A DNA stretch of 64,000 bases from an uncultured Bacteroidales bacterium (GCA_900316955.1 ONEX01000016.1:1-64000), one strand, 5' to 3'. Shown: positions 6,837-16,320, counted from the stretch's first letter. Notes: generated by a model from the sequence alone, not told the origin. A program made the numbers and translations.

Positions 6837-8324
6837 TTACTCCGGCTTCCAGCCGTTCAAGACAAACCGCGGGTCGCGGTAGTCGGCGATAAGGCCGGCG
6901 TCGCGGGGCAGCAAGAGCTGCCGCGCGAACTTGTGCCGGCCGGAGACATCGACAGGCTGGCCGGTGTCCATATCCAACGTATTGTATTCCAGCATGTTTA
7001 CCGTCGGCTCGCCCAAGGCGCTCCAGCCGAGGGGATGGAGGTTGCGCACGCGGCAGTCGAGGAGGACCATTTCGGCGTCGGGATAGATGGATCCGTGGTT
7101 GAAGATGGAACGGCCGTAGTCGGCGGGGATGTCGGTGGTGCTTTCGAAGGTGCATTCCACGAAGACGTCGCCGTGGGCGGGCTTGAAGTTGCGGACCCAG
7201 GTGAAGTGGCCGCCGCGGTTGCGGAAGGCGCTGCGGTACGCGAAGAGGCTGCCGCGGCCGAGGATGGTGTCGCCGCCACCGTCAATGGCGCAGCCCTCCA
7301 TATAAACGGTCCCATTGGCCTGGAGCGCATCGCCGTCGCCGATGATATGGACCCCGTACAGGGCGATGCGGTCTCCGCAGAGGAAGAGACCCTCGGCCTG
7401 GCCCATCAGGTCGGTGGCGAAGGTGATGTCCTTGAGGACGAGGTCGTTGCAATGGTCGAAGGCGACGGCCGCCCGCCGCTGCGGGAAGGTGCCGGCCCGT
7501 TCGTTGGTCTTGACCGTCAGCGGGTGCGGGTTGAACACTTCGTTGTTGGCGTAATGCACGCGGGTGACGTCCGCGCCCGAGCCGATGATGGTGACATTCG
7601 TCTTGTTCCGCACATACACGATCTCCTCGTAGTCGCCGGGCATCACCTTGATGACGACGGGGGCGGGGGAGAAGTCCGGAATCAGGTCCAGGGCGCCCTG
7701 CAGCGTGGAAAAGTCCCCGGCGCCGGAGGCATCCACCACGAGGGTGTCCGCGAGCGACGGCGCCGCCTCCTTTGTCGTGAAGGTCCATTTCCTCGGCTTC
7801 GCCGGGAAGATTCCCTCGTCGATGGTCACCCGATATTTGTGCCCATACTCCAGCACATTGTTGTGCGGATAAATGACCGCGGAGTTGCCGCGCACGAGCA
7901 CAGGATGGAAATGGAACGCGTCCGTGAACCCGCCGATGATCGTGAGCTGGTACTCCGGCGGCGTGGGCTCGGCCGTTCCGGAAGGCGTACCGGGCACGGT
8001 GTTCCGGTTCGTCGGCACGAAATCCCGGCTGTAGTCGTAAGGGACCTTGGTATAGTCGATGTCCGGCGCGTAGGTCCGGCTCTCCGTCGGCCCCGCCGGC
8101 ACGGACAGGTCCAGGCTGTCCACGCATTCGCCGCTGCCGAGGTCATAGATCCGGATCCAGCCTTGATGGCCGACGGTCGGCGCCTCGCTGAAGGTGAGCG
8201 TCAGATGCGTGTCCACATCGACCCCTTTCGCCCCGTTCGCCGGGCACAACGCGATATCTGCGGCGGCCGTGCAGGCGACAGCGCCTGCCGCCACGGCCGC
8301 GAGAAGCAATCTTCCTGAAACCAT
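6837..8324 (-). CDS. Exported pectinesterase-like (CE8) protein with Ig-like N-terminus
   Basis: A 495-residue protein with signal peptide (about 1-22, cleavage near TAAA-D). Residues 23-190 form an Ig-like domain of the Big_5 type (PANGAKGVDVDTHLTLTFS). Residues 195-495 form a right-handed parallel beta-helix resembling pectin methylesterases: VVDASGAGDFSTLQGALDLIP is the classical family start, followed by GQAEGLFLCGDRIAL, GDGDALQANG and GGGDTILGRGS, where the two aspartates stand for the catalytic pair in QDTL and DFIFG. The sites are diverged, so activity against pectin methyl esters is likely but not certain. It is the last gene of an operon after the MscS gene, 3 bases away. Confidence 0.8.
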   Translation of the reverse strand: MVSGRLLLAAVAAGAVACTAAADIALCPANGAKGVDVDTHLTLTFSEAPTVGHQGWIRIYDLGSGECVDSLDLSVPAGPTESRTYAPDIDYTKVPYDYSRDFVPTNRNTVPGTPSGTAEPTPPEYQLTIIGGFTDAFHFHPVLVRGNSAVIYPHNNVLEYGHKYRVTIDEGIFPAKPRKWTFTTKEAAPSLADTLVVDASGAGDFSTLQGALDLIPDFSPAPVVIKVMPGDYEEIVYVRNKTNVTIIGSGADVTRVHYANNEVFNPHPLTVKTNERAGTFPQRRAAVAFDHCNDLVLKDITFATDLMGQAEGLFLCGDRIALYGVHIIGDGDALQANGTVYMEGCAIDGGGDTILGRGSLFAYRSAFRNRGGHFTWVRNFKPAHGDVFVECTFESTTDIPADYGRSIFNHGSIYPDAEMVLLDCRVRNLHPLGWSALGEPTVNMLEYNTLDMDTGQPVDVSGRHKFARQLLLPRDAGLIADYRDPRFVLNGWKPE

Positions 8325-8327
8325 AAG

Positions 8328-10871
8328 CTATTTCTTCTCCGGAATCGGCTTGATATACACGTCCCGCTGCGGGAAGGGGATCTCGATGCCGTTCTCGTGG
8401 AAGGCGTTGTAGATGGCTTCCTTGGCGCGGGCGGGGAAGGTGTAGTGCGTATCGACGGTGGTGTAGAGGACGACGGCGAGGTTGATGCTGCTGTCGCCGA
8501 AGTTGTCGAAACGGACGTCGATCGGGAAGGACGGGTCCACGATGTCGCGGCCCATCTTGTCCTTGGTCATCAGCGGCTTGAGGGCCTCCAGGATGACCTG
8601 GCGGGCCTTTTCGAAGTCGGTGCCGTAGCGCACGGAGACGAAGACCTTGACGAGCTCGTAGTTGCGGCCGGCGTTTAGGTTGCGGAACTTCTTCGAGAAC
8701 AGGTCCGTGTTCGTGAAAGCGATGATGGAGCCGTCTTCGTCTTCCACCTGCGTGGTCTGGTAGCTCACGCGCTTGACCACGCCGCGGACGCCGTCGCAGG
8801 AGATCTTGTCGCCGATGCGGATGCGGCCGGCCATCAGCTGGATGCCGTAGAAGAAGTTGTTGATGAGGTCCTTGAGGGCGAAACCGACGCCGGCGGCGAG
8901 ACCGGTCGTGATGTAGGTGATGGCCTTCATCGGCAGGTGCAGGATGGAGAAGGCGACGATCAGGTACAGGATCCAGCCCAGCAGGGAGAAGATGGCGTTG
9001 GGCAGGCTCAGGTTCACGTCCGTTTCCTTGAGGGGCAGGGGGTTGGCTTCCGTTTCATCGATCATGTTGCGCAGCTTGAACACGCGGAACAGGGCCTTCG
9101 CCAGGTAGATCAGGTAGCGGAACACGAAGAACAGCGCCATCACCAGCAGGATGTTGGACAGGGTGAAGCTCTCCAGGCCGGCGCCGTGGACGAGCGGCCG
9201 CTTCATCAGGTCCGCGCCGGTCATCGACAGCTGGTAGGCCCGGGAGGTGAGGAGGGCGCTCAGCGGGAAGGAGTAGATGGCCATCAGCGGGACGACGGCC
9301 ATACGGAGCAGGTCGTACAGCCACGTGACCTCGATGAAGGCGTCCTTGTCATCCAGCGGCAGGCGCGGGTTCTCCTGGTGATAGCGGGCTTTCCGGCGGA
9401 CCACCCGGTTCTCATAGTACCGCATCATCAGGTAGTAGAGCGTGGTGATCGTGTGGAGGAGGGCCAGCAGGAAGGTCCAGAACGTGATCAGGAGCACGCC
9501 GATCATCGAATAGCCCGCGAGGGACAGGATGGCGGTGACGGCCATCACGATGACGGAGACCCACATGTAACGGAGGTCCGCCCGGCTCACCTGGGACCGG
9601 CAGTGGACGTTCACGAGGCTCTGCCAGATGATGAACAGCAGCAGGGTGGGCGGGAACATGAGCGGCACTGCGCTGGCCGGCAGGAAGATCGCCCGCATCA
9701 GGATGCAGACGAACGCCAGCAGCAGGGTCGGGATGTAGATGCGGAGGGACGTGCGCGCCTGGTCGCCCCGGATGCGGATGAGCAGCGAGACGAGGATGGC
9801 GAGCGTGAGCCAGGCATACTGGGTGAGGAGCTGGTAGGCCATCCGCCAGTAGGGATTGCTCCGCTCGGCCTTGATGAGCAGCATGCCGAGGACGAACAGG
9901 AGGGTGCCCAGGATGGCTGTGAGGATGGGCCTGAACTGGACCCATTTCGCATTCTTGATCCACCGGTAGGCGATGAAGCCGATGAGGACCGCCGCCAGGG
10001 CGGAGAGCAGCAGCATGATCATCGACAGCATCGCGTAGCCTATGACGAACTTTCCGCTGAAGGTGCGGGGGAGTTCGTCCGACTCGTCTTGCCCGGTGGC
10101 GGTGTCGGTGAGGTACCGCATCCGCAGGTCGCTTTTCACGAACTGGATGAAGCCGTTCCATTCCTTGAGGATCTGGATGACGTTCACGTTGCCGCCGATG
10201 TAGCGGTTCTTCTGCGTGTCGGCGTAGTTGGCCTGGGCGTAGTCGTAGGCCTGCTTGAGCCGGGCCTCGGTTTCCGCGCAGAGGACGCTGTCCTTCAGCG
10301 CGAGCGCGACGGATTCTCCGTACAGGGACGTCAGGGCGTTGGTGTAATGCAGGCAGCTGTCCAGGAGGGTGGCCTGCTCGGGGTCCGCATCTTCCTGCGG
10401 GACCGGCGCGAGCGCAATCGAATCGTCCTCCGCGAGGGAGTCGGCGGGCTGCCTCTTGAGCATGTCCTGGAGCGTTTCGTTCAGGAGTTCATATCGACGG
10501 AGGCCCGAACGGGCGGCGATCCGGTACTGGTCGTTCAGGAGCACCTGCTCGTGGAAGGCGGAGGTCACACGCGAGACCTCCTCCAAGGCGAAGGCCATGT
10601 CGAAGGTGAACTCCGGCCGCTGGGTGTACAGCATGATGGTCACCTCGTCGGCGGACTTGAGGACCCGGTCGAAGGCCTCGCGCTGCTGGCGGTTGTTCAC
10701 CATCAGCGTGTCGGATTCCAGGGCCGACGCGTAGGAGTTCCGCAGCTCCTGCAGAAGGCTGTTCAGCGTAGACTGGAAGTCCTTCTCGGGCACCACAGAG
10801 CGGGCCGGAAGCGCCAGCAGCAGGGGAAAGGCCAGGAGGACGGCGTATCGGAAGAGGGAACGGATGCGCAT
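8328..10871 (-). CDS. Large MscS-family mechanosensitive channel
   Basis: An 847-residue inner-membrane protein. It has a signal peptide (1-25), a helical periplasmic domain (about 26-270) and a series of membrane helices between about 275 and 680. The MscS pore helix is ITTGLAAGVGFALKDLINNFFYG (about 655-677), with the Gly/Ala-packed pattern of TM3. The cytoplasmic beta domain follows (IGDKISCDGVRGVVKRVS), then the alpha-beta C-terminal domain ending near FPQRDVYIKP. Channels of this long class release solutes under hypo-osmotic shock. The gene lies between the patatin gene (11 bases upstream) and the pectinesterase-like gene. Confidence 0.9.
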   Translation of the reverse strand: MRIRSLFRYAVLLAFPLLLALPARSVVPEKDFQSTLNSLLQELRNSYASALESDTLMVNNRQQREAFDRVLKSADEVTIMLYTQRPEFTFDMAFALEEVSRVTSAFHEQVLLNDQYRIAARSGLRRYELLNETLQDMLKRQPADSLAEDDSIALAPVPQEDADPEQATLLDSCLHYTNALTSLYGESVALALKDSVLCAETEARLKQAYDYAQANYADTQKNRYIGGNVNVIQILKEWNGFIQFVKSDLRMRYLTDTATGQDESDELPRTFSGKFVIGYAMLSMIMLLLSALAAVLIGFIAYRWIKNAKWVQFRPILTAILGTLLFVLGMLLIKAERSNPYWRMAYQLLTQYAWLTLAILVSLLIRIRGDQARTSLRIYIPTLLLAFVCILMRAIFLPASAVPLMFPPTLLLFIIWQSLVNVHCRSQVSRADLRYMWVSVIVMAVTAILSLAGYSMIGVLLITFWTFLLALLHTITTLYYLMMRYYENRVVRRKARYHQENPRLPLDDKDAFIEVTWLYDLLRMAVVPLMAIYSFPLSALLTSRAYQLSMTGADLMKRPLVHGAGLESFTLSNILLVMALFFVFRYLIYLAKALFRVFKLRNMIDETEANPLPLKETDVNLSLPNAIFSLLGWILYLIVAFSILHLPMKAITYITTGLAAGVGFALKDLINNFFYGIQLMAGRIRIGDKISCDGVRGVVKRVSYQTTQVEDEDGSIIAFTNTDLFSKKFRNLNAGRNYELVKVFVSVRYGTDFEKARQVILEALKPLMTKDKMGRDIVDPSFPIDVRFDNFGDSSINLAVVLYTTVDTHYTFPARAKEAIYNAFHENGIEIPFPQRDVYIKPIPEKK

Positions 10872-10882
10872 GGGATCTTGCT

Positions 10883-13471
10883 TTAGAAGTCAAAGCCGAT
10901 GGAGGCGTAGGCGGTGAGTCCGGTGATATGGCACCACTGGACGGCCACCCGGAGCGGGCCGACGATCGACTGGCGGGAATACTCCGCGCCGAAGGCATAG
11001 ATCGGCTGGGCTATGAAAATGTCGCGGAAGTCGAAGGCTCGTTGGAAGAGGCCGCCCCGGAGGGTCGCGTAGTTCTTGCGCAGGAAACGGTATCTCAAGT
11101 CCAGCTGCGGGACGATGACGATGTTGTCGGTGCTCCGGAAGCCATTGGCGAAACCGAAGAAGGGTATCTGGCGCTCGACGTAGCGGTTGGCCATGAATCC
11201 GCCCGCGACGACATAGTGCCGGAAATTCATCTCTTTCGACTCGGTGGAGTTGTAACCGAGGTACAGGGTGGGCAGGACCGTGAAGTTCTCCCCGATGGAG
11301 AAGGCGGCCTCGAAGCTGCCCATCACGCTGTAATAAGGCTTGACGGGGACCCTGGGATCCGGTTCGTAGTCATCGGGAACCTCCGGGCCGGGGCCCTCGC
11401 TCTCATTCTCGTCCGCCCGGGTCCGGAGAAGGACGGACACGGCCGTGTCGTCCCCGCCGCCGGCCGTATCATTCCCGCTGTCCCAAGCGTCGAAATAATC
11501 CGGTTGCCGCCGTCCATTGAAGACATAGCGCCCATTGAGGTACAGCCGGACGCCCCGCGTGGGGAAATACCCGTCGTCGAAGGTCTCGTACTTGCCGGTT
11601 CCGAAGCCGGAGAGCCAGTAGCTCTTCCAGTCCCATCCCATATTTATATTCGCATACTCCAGGCGGTGTTCGTAGGGGTTCATCTCCGCCGTCAATCCGA
11701 TCCGGAGGGAACCGTTCTTGAGCCGGGAGTCCTCCAGGTAACCGTCGATGGCGGCGTTGAAGAGTTGCTCGTGGGTGTCTCCGACCCATCCGAGCACGGT
11801 GCTGGTGAGGCCGAGGCGGCCGACGATGCCGTAGGAAGGCAGGCCGATCCGGGACTTGGTTCCCCAGTCCACCGTCAGGTTGGGGCTGGTGCCGAGTTTG
11901 AGGTCCGCAGACAGCCGCATACCGGTGAGCCGGCGGGTACCCAGTCCGTAGTGCAGGGCGACGGACACGGTCTCGTCCGTATCGGCCCGGAGGCCGATGG
12001 CGAGATCGTTCGTCTGTCCCTTCTGGCAGTCGAACACCAGGGTGTAGGGCTCTGAGTTCCCTTCCAGATGGTAGGTGACGGACTCGAAGGCGTTGGTGCC
12101 GTAGATGCTGTTCAGGAGGCGCTCGATGACGGCCCGGTCATAGATGCCGTCGGCGGGCAAGTCCTTGGGGTGGACGATCCAGCGCTGCTCCCGCTCCTTG
12201 ATGCCGTTGAACTTGACCTCTTTCACCCGGACGCTCTGCTGCGCCAGGTTGACGGCGGCCGGATGGCTGGCGACCTGGGGCTCCGCCTTCCCGGCGACGA
12301 CCTGCGCGATGGCCTCGAACAGTTCCTTCTGCTGGATCGCGTTCTGGTAGCCCTGGTCGATGATGTCATCGACGGAAGCGTCGTCGAAGGACAGCATCGT
12401 GTAGCCCTTCAGCTCGTGATGGACGCCTACGTCCAGCATCTTGCGGGCGGGGCCGTTCGCGGAGGAGGCCAGGAGGGTGATGGTCTGCAGGAGGAAGTCG
12501 ACGGGGGAGTTGAGCTCGTTCAGTTCGCGGTGGATGGACATGTCCGAGCCGATGATGATGTCCGCGCCCATCGCCCTGGCGATGTCGACGGGATAGTTGT
12601 TCCGCATGCCGCCGTCCAGGAGCACCTCGCCGTTCTGGCGCACGGCCCGGAAGTAGAACGGGATGGCCATCGTGGACCGGAGGGCGTCGGTGATGCTGCC
12701 GGAGGTCCAGTACTTGGGCGTCATCGCGTACAGGTCCGTGGCGACGCACGCGTAGGGGATGGGCAGATCGGCAAAGCTGATGCTGTCCTGGTAGCCCACG
12801 GTCACGGAGCTGAGCATGTTCCGCACGTTCAGGCCGTACAGGAAGCCGTCGGGCATGCCGAGGCCCATCCGGGAGATGGACTCGTTGAGCATGTCGGCCG
12901 AACTGTGCCCGGATTCCGCCGCCATCTTGTCGGCGATCCGTTCGTTCTTGAGACGATCCGCGAGGTCCTCGTCATCGTAGTGATGCGGGACGCGCAGGAC
13001 GTACTTGTCGCGGTACTTTCGGACTTTGTAGCTGATGTATTCCTTGGGAACGTCATCTGACATCATAATGGGCCATTCGATGGCCCTCACCAGCGAATCC
13101 AGCTGGTCGTGCTTGTAGCCCAGGGCGTACAGGCCGCCCACGAGGCCGCCCATGCTGGTGCCCGTGACAACGTCCACGGGGATGCCCAGCTCTTCCATAT
13201 ATTTGATTACGCCCAGGTGCGCGAGGCCCCTGGCGCCTCCGCCGGCCAGGACCAGGCCCACCGTGGGCCGGTACTGCCGGATGGAGTCCATCCGCGCACG
13301 AACCTTCAAAAAAGCGAGGGAGTCCGCCTCCGGATGGGCGCTCTCCAGGATGGGCTTGTAGTCTGTCTTCTTTTTATCCTGTTTGGCTTTATTCTGTTCT
13401 GCGTCGGTCTGAGCCTGGGCGCTCCCTACGAGCGCACACACGGCGAACAAGGCGGCAATCAGTCTTTTCAT
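10883..13471 (-). CDS. Patatin-like phospholipase fused to an outer-membrane beta-barrel
   Basis: An 862-residue protein with signal peptide (1-20, SAQA-Q). The patatin domain (about 68-340) contains the oxyanion motif GGGARG (77-82), the nucleophile Ser106 in GTSMGG and the dyad Asp286 in DGG, so lipase catalysis looks intact. A POTRA-like segment follows (about 365-450, VRVKEVKFNGIKEREQRWI), then a BamA/TamA-type barrel (about 460-862) ending in the aromatic residue expected of outer-membrane proteins (IGFDF). This architecture matches PlpD-like (type Vd) proteins, which display or release a lipase across the outer membrane. First gene of the minus-strand operon; a promoter box lies at 13503-13510. 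Confidence 0.93.
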   Translation of the reverse strand: MKRLIAALFAVCALVGSAQAQTDAEQNKAKQDKKKTDYKPILESAHPEADSLAFLKVRARMDSIRQYRPTVGLVLAGGGARGLAHLGVIKYMEELGIPVDVVTGTSMGGLVGGLYALGYKHDQLDSLVRAIEWPIMMSDDVPKEYISYKVRKYRDKYVLRVPHHYDDEDLADRLKNERIADKMAAESGHSSADMLNESISRMGLGMPDGFLYGLNVRNMLSSVTVGYQDSISFADLPIPYACVATDLYAMTPKYWTSGSITDALRSTMAIPFYFRAVRQNGEVLLDGGMRNNYPVDIARAMGADIIIGSDMSIHRELNELNSPVDFLLQTITLLASSANGPARKMLDVGVHHELKGYTMLSFDDASVDDIIDQGYQNAIQQKELFEAIAQVVAGKAEPQVASHPAAVNLAQQSVRVKEVKFNGIKEREQRWIVHPKDLPADGIYDRAVIERLLNSIYGTNAFESVTYHLEGNSEPYTLVFDCQKGQTNDLAIGLRADTDETVSVALHYGLGTRRLTGMRLSADLKLGTSPNLTVDWGTKSRIGLPSYGIVGRLGLTSTVLGWVGDTHEQLFNAAIDGYLEDSRLKNGSLRIGLTAEMNPYEHRLEYANINMGWDWKSYWLSGFGTGKYETFDDGYFPTRGVRLYLNGRYVFNGRRQPDYFDAWDSGNDTAGGGDDTAVSVLLRTRADENESEGPGPEVPDDYEPDPRVPVKPYYSVMGSFEAAFSIGENFTVLPTLYLGYNSTESKEMNFRHYVVAGGFMANRYVERQIPFFGFANGFRSTDNIVIVPQLDLRYRFLRKNYATLRGGLFQRAFDFRDIFIAQPIYAFGAEYSRQSIVGPLRVAVQWCHITGLTAYASIGFDF

Positions 13472-13502
13472 CGTTAAAATTCTGCGGTTTCAGTTCAATT
13501 AA

Positions 13503-13510
13503 CAAATATA
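13503..13510 (-). promoter_or_regulatory. -7 box for the patatin-MscS-pectinesterase operon
   Basis: TATATTTG on the minus strand, 32 bases upstream of the patatin ATG; it matches TAnnTTTG. Confidence 0.6.
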
Positions 13511-13544
13511 CGAAAATATTTCTTTGCATTTTTTTCAAAAAAAA

Positions 13545-13575
13545 TTTGCAGATATGATTTTTGTTTGTACATTTG
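13545..13575 (+). promoter_or_regulatory. Promoter of the ABC-GntR-DUF2807 operon
   Basis: A -33 element TTTG (13545-13548) and a -7 box TACATTTG (13568-13575), 19 bases apart, which is the canonical Bacteroidota spacing. The predicted start of transcription is near 13581, inside the adjacent palindromic operator. Confidence 0.75.
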
Positions 13576-13577
13576 CG

Positions 13578-13599
13578 GTGTACTAATAAACTAATACAC
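13578..13599. promoter_or_regulatory. Putative GntR (YtrA-type) operator
   Basis: GTGTACTAAT-AA-ACTAATACAC is an imperfect palindrome (8 of 10 positions symmetric) directly downstream of the -7 box and across the predicted transcription start. YtrA-subfamily regulators typically autoregulate their ABC operon through a palindrome at the promoter, and one is encoded in this operon, so repression by the 15278-15616 product is the natural reading. Confidence 0.65.
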
Positions 13600-13608
13600 A
13601 CAAACGAT

Positions 13609-14442
13609 ATGATCGAAATTAGCAATCTTGGTTTCAGTTACGGCCCCAAGGCGGTGCTGAAGAACATCTCGATGAAGGTGTCCGAAGGCAACATCTACGG
13701 ACTCCTGGGCGAGAACGGGGTGGGGAAGACCACCCTGCTGACGCTCCTGTGCGGGCTCAAGAAGCCCCAGGAGGGTACCATCCTCGTGGACGGCCGCAAT
13801 CCGTTCGACCGTCAGCCTTCTCTCCTCGCCGACCAGTTCTATCTGCCGGACGAGGTCACTCCCATGCACGCCAAGGCCATCGACTTCGCGAAGGAGCACG
13901 GCGTGTTCTGGCCGAACTTCGACCTGGACAAGTTCTACACCATCCTCGGGGAACTGGAGGTCGAAGCGACGCAGCGCATGGACGCGATGTCCGCCGGCCA
14001 GCTCAAGAAGACCTGGATCGCCTTCGCGCTCGCGTGTAACGCGAAATACTATTATCTGGACGAGCCCACGAACGGCCTGGATATCCCGTCCAAGGCGCAG
14101 TTCCGCAAGGCCGTGACCCGCTACACGGCCGAGGATTCCACCCTCATCATCTCCACGCACCAGGTGCGCGACCTGGAGAACATCATCGACCCGATCATCA
14201 TCCTGGACAACCAGGCGGTGCTCGTGAACGCGTCGATGCAGGAGATCTCCGAGAAGCTGTACTTCGACTACGGCACGGAGATCCAGCCCGGCGCCCTGTA
14301 CCTCGAGCAGACCCCCGGCGGCTGCATCCAGGTGTATCCCAACACCACGGGCGAGGAAAGCAAGGTCAACGTGGAGGCCTTCTTCAATACGGTCCATGCC
14401 CACAAGGACCTCGTGAAACCCATGTTCAACTCCGAAAAATAA
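13609..14442 (+). CDS. ABC transporter ATP-binding protein
   Basis: A 277-residue ATPase of the type paired with YtrA-type GntR regulators. Walker A is GENGVGKT (34-41), the signature loop is the variant MSAGQLKK, Walker B is YYYLDEPTNGLD, and the switch histidine is in ISTHQ. The ATG at 13609 (MIEISNLGF) follows the promoter and palindrome; residues upstream in the open frame are not conserved in character. It should power the permease encoded 7 bases downstream. The cargo is unknown; relatives act in cell-envelope stress or peptide-antibiotic responses. Confidence 0.93.
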   Translation: MIEISNLGFSYGPKAVLKNISMKVSEGNIYGLLGENGVGKTTLLTLLCGLKKPQEGTILVDGRNPFDRQPSLLADQFYLPDEVTPMHAKAIDFAKEHGVFWPNFDLDKFYTILGELEVEATQRMDAMSAGQLKKTWIAFALACNAKYYYLDEPTNGLDIPSKAQFRKAVTRYTAEDSTLIISTHQVRDLENIIDPIIILDNQAVLVNASMQEISEKLYFDYGTEIQPGALYLEQTPGGCIQVYPNTTGEESKVNVEAFFNTVHAHKDLVKPMFNSEK

Positions 14443-14449
14443 CAAGGCC

Positions 14450-15271
14450 ATGAACGAAATCTTCGACTTCAACCGCTTCTGGACCTATTTCAAATACGAC
14501 CTCAAGCAGATGTGGCGGAACCACTCCAAGGCCGCCATCATGATCGGCGGCGCCAGCGCCATCTTCTATGTCATCTGGGTGCTCGCGAGCCTGGTGTTCA
14601 CGCAGCACTGGTCCTCTCCGGTCATCTATGCGCGGTTAGCGGTGTTCATCCTCGCCTTCGCCATCCTCGAACTCTATATGGTCCGGGCCTACGGGTATCT
14701 GACCGAGAAGAAGGAGGGATCGGCCTGGATCATGGTCCCGGCTTCCAAGACCGAGAAGTTCGTGTCCATGCTCCTGATGGTGTGCATCGTCATCCCGCTG
14801 CTGTTCTTCGTGGTGTATATGGTCCTTGACGGTTTCCTCTCCCTGGTGGATCCCACCTATGGACAGGCCCTGGTTTCCGGCGGAATCAAAGTGTACAGCG
14901 AGCTGATCGAAGGGATCACCGAACTCGGCGCCGAGTCCCCGATCACCTTCACTCCTTCCAGCTTCATCTTCCCGACCCTCATCGGCCTGTTCTGCAACTT
15001 CCTGTACTTCCACCTGTGCGGCATCTGCTTCAAGAAGAACAAGCTCGTCGGCGCGATCGCCATCCTGTTCGGCCTCTCGCTCGTGCTGTCTCTCCTGACC
15101 GGCATCTTCGTTCCGCGGATTTTCACGAACATCGACTTCGACAACATGGATGAAATGCAGATCGCCCATTGGGTCACCGGCTGCATGAACGCCGGAATCA
15201 TCATCTCCTGTCTCCTGACCGTCGGCCTCGGCTGGGGTGTCTGGCGCCGCATCAAAACCATTCAGCATTAA
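14450..15271 (+). CDS. ABC transporter permease-like membrane protein
   Basis: A 273-residue protein with about six hydrophobic helices (near residues 28-52, 60-80, 98-123, 165-188, 195-218 and 240-262), separated by short charged loops. It has no binding-protein or ATPase motifs, and sits between the ATPase (7-base gap) and GntR (6-base gap), so it is the presumed membrane partner. The specificity of such permeases cannot be read from sequence. The N-terminal cytoplasmic stretch (FNRFWTYFKYDLKQMW) resembles the amphipathic start of ABC-2 permeases. Confidence 0.85.
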   Translation: MNEIFDFNRFWTYFKYDLKQMWRNHSKAAIMIGGASAIFYVIWVLASLVFTQHWSSPVIYARLAVFILAFAILELYMVRAYGYLTEKKEGSAWIMVPASKTEKFVSMLLMVCIVIPLLFFVVYMVLDGFLSLVDPTYGQALVSGGIKVYSELIEGITELGAESPITFTPSSFIFPTLIGLFCNFLYFHLCGICFKKNKLVGAIAILFGLSLVLSLLTGIFVPRIFTNIDFDNMDEMQIAHWVTGCMNAGIIISCLLTVGLGWGVWRRIKTIQH

Positions 15272-15277
15272 TAGACT

Positions 15278-15616
15278 ATGAACTTCAATACCGAAAAACC
15301 CATCTATCTCCAGATCGTGGATGTGATCGCCGACCGCATCCTCTCGGGAGAGCTCAAGGGGGGAGACCGCATCCCTTCCGTGAGAGAGTACGGTGCCGAC
15401 ATCGGGGTGAACCCGAACACGATGATGCGTTCCTACGAGAAGCTCACCGCCGATGGTATCATCTACAACAAGCGCGGGATCGGGTATTTCGTCTCCGACG
15501 ACGCCCGGGACACCGTGCTGGCCACCCAGCGCAAGGACTTCATCGAGAAGGAAGTCCCCGCCATCAAGCAGCGCATGACTCTTCTCGGCCTCGATTCCTC
15601 CATCTTCAACGAGTAA
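15278..15616 (+). CDS. GntR-family (YtrA subfamily) regulator
   Basis: A 112-residue protein composed of a winged helix-turn-helix (about 10-75, with PIYLQIVDVIADRI, GGDRIPSVREYGADIGVNPNTM and GIGYFV) and a very short C-terminal helix. The small size with no ligand-binding domain is diagnostic of the YtrA group, which regulates ABC transporter operons. The operator candidate at 13578-13599 lies at the promoter of its own operon. It is co-transcribed with the ABC genes upstream and the DUF2807 lipoprotein downstream. Confidence 0.92.
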   Translation: MNFNTEKPIYLQIVDVIADRILSGELKGGDRIPSVREYGADIGVNPNTMMRSYEKLTADGIIYNKRGIGYFVSDDARDTVLATQRKDFIEKEVPAIKQRMTLLGLDSSIFNE

Positions 15617-15621
15617 TACAA

Positions 15622-16320
15622 ATGAAAAACATCCTCTATATCGCAGCGACGGTGCTCCTTTGCTCCTCCTGCTTCCATGTGAACTCCAACTACAAGGGCT
15701 CCTTCTTAGGTGGGAAGAACGCTATCAAGGGCGAGGGCCCCGTCATCACCAAGTCCTTCGACCTCAAGGACTTCGACCGGATCGTCATCAACGGCCAGGC
15801 CGATGCCACCTTCACGCAGGCCGATACCTACGAGGTGACCCTCCGCGCCCAGGAGAACGTCTTCGACTATGTCGATTACCGGGTGGAAGGCACGACCCTC
15901 ATCCTCGAACTGAAGGACAAGCGCACGGTCCGCTCCACGGACTTCGATCTCACCCTCAAGGCCCCCGCCTTGAAGCGCCTGGAGGTGAACGGCGCCGCGG
16001 ACTTCGACATCCCGGCCGGCCTCAAGAGCGACGACGACCTCCGGATCGAGGTCAATGGCGCCGGCGACCTCTCCTTCAACGCCGTCCGCTGCAGCAACCT
16101 GACCATCCAGGCCAACGGCGCCGCCGACGTGGACCTCACCGACATCGACGTCCAGAATCTCAAGGTCGAGGTGAACGGCGCCGGTGACGTGGTCGTCGAT
16201 GGCGCCGCCGGCGAGGCGAACCTCTCCGTGAACGGCGCGGGCGACATCGACGCCAGCGGCCTCAAGGTCGCGGGCAAGGTTTCCAAGCACGCCGCCGGTC
16301 TCGCCAAGATCAAGATGTAG
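15622..16320 (+). CDS. DUF2807 (auto-transporter adhesin head GIN) lipoprotein
   Basis: A 232-residue lipoprotein with lipobox LLCSSC (Cys at residue 17). I chose the ATG at 15622, 5 bases after the GntR stop. The N-terminal half carries the DUF2807 pattern FDRIVINGQADATFTQ. The second half is a repetitive beta structure with five NGA(A/G)D repeats (VNGAADFDI, VNGAGDLSF, ANGAADVDL, VNGAGDVVV, VNGAGDIDA), consistent with a right-handed beta-helix stack. Function unknown; its place as last gene of a GntR/ABC operon suggests an envelope-stress role. A hairpin follows at 16353-16382. Confidence 0.88.
   Translation: MKNILYIAATVLLCSSCFHVNSNYKGSFLGGKNAIKGEGPVITKSFDLKDFDRIVINGQADATFTQADTYEVTLRAQENVFDYVDYRVEGTTLILELKDKRTVRSTDFDLTLKAPALKRLEVNGAADFDIPAGLKSDDDLRIEVNGAGDLSFNAVRCSNLTIQANGAADVDLTDIDVQNLKVEVNGAGDVVVDGAAGEANLSVNGAGDIDASGLKVAGKVSKHAAGLAKIKM

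Noticed and set aside
15990-16270. Evenly spaced repeats that could be mistaken for a CRISPR or tandem-repeat array
   Set aside because: They encode the NGA(A/G)D repeats of the DUF2807 beta-helix; spacing follows the codon frame and spacers are not unique, and no cas genes are present.
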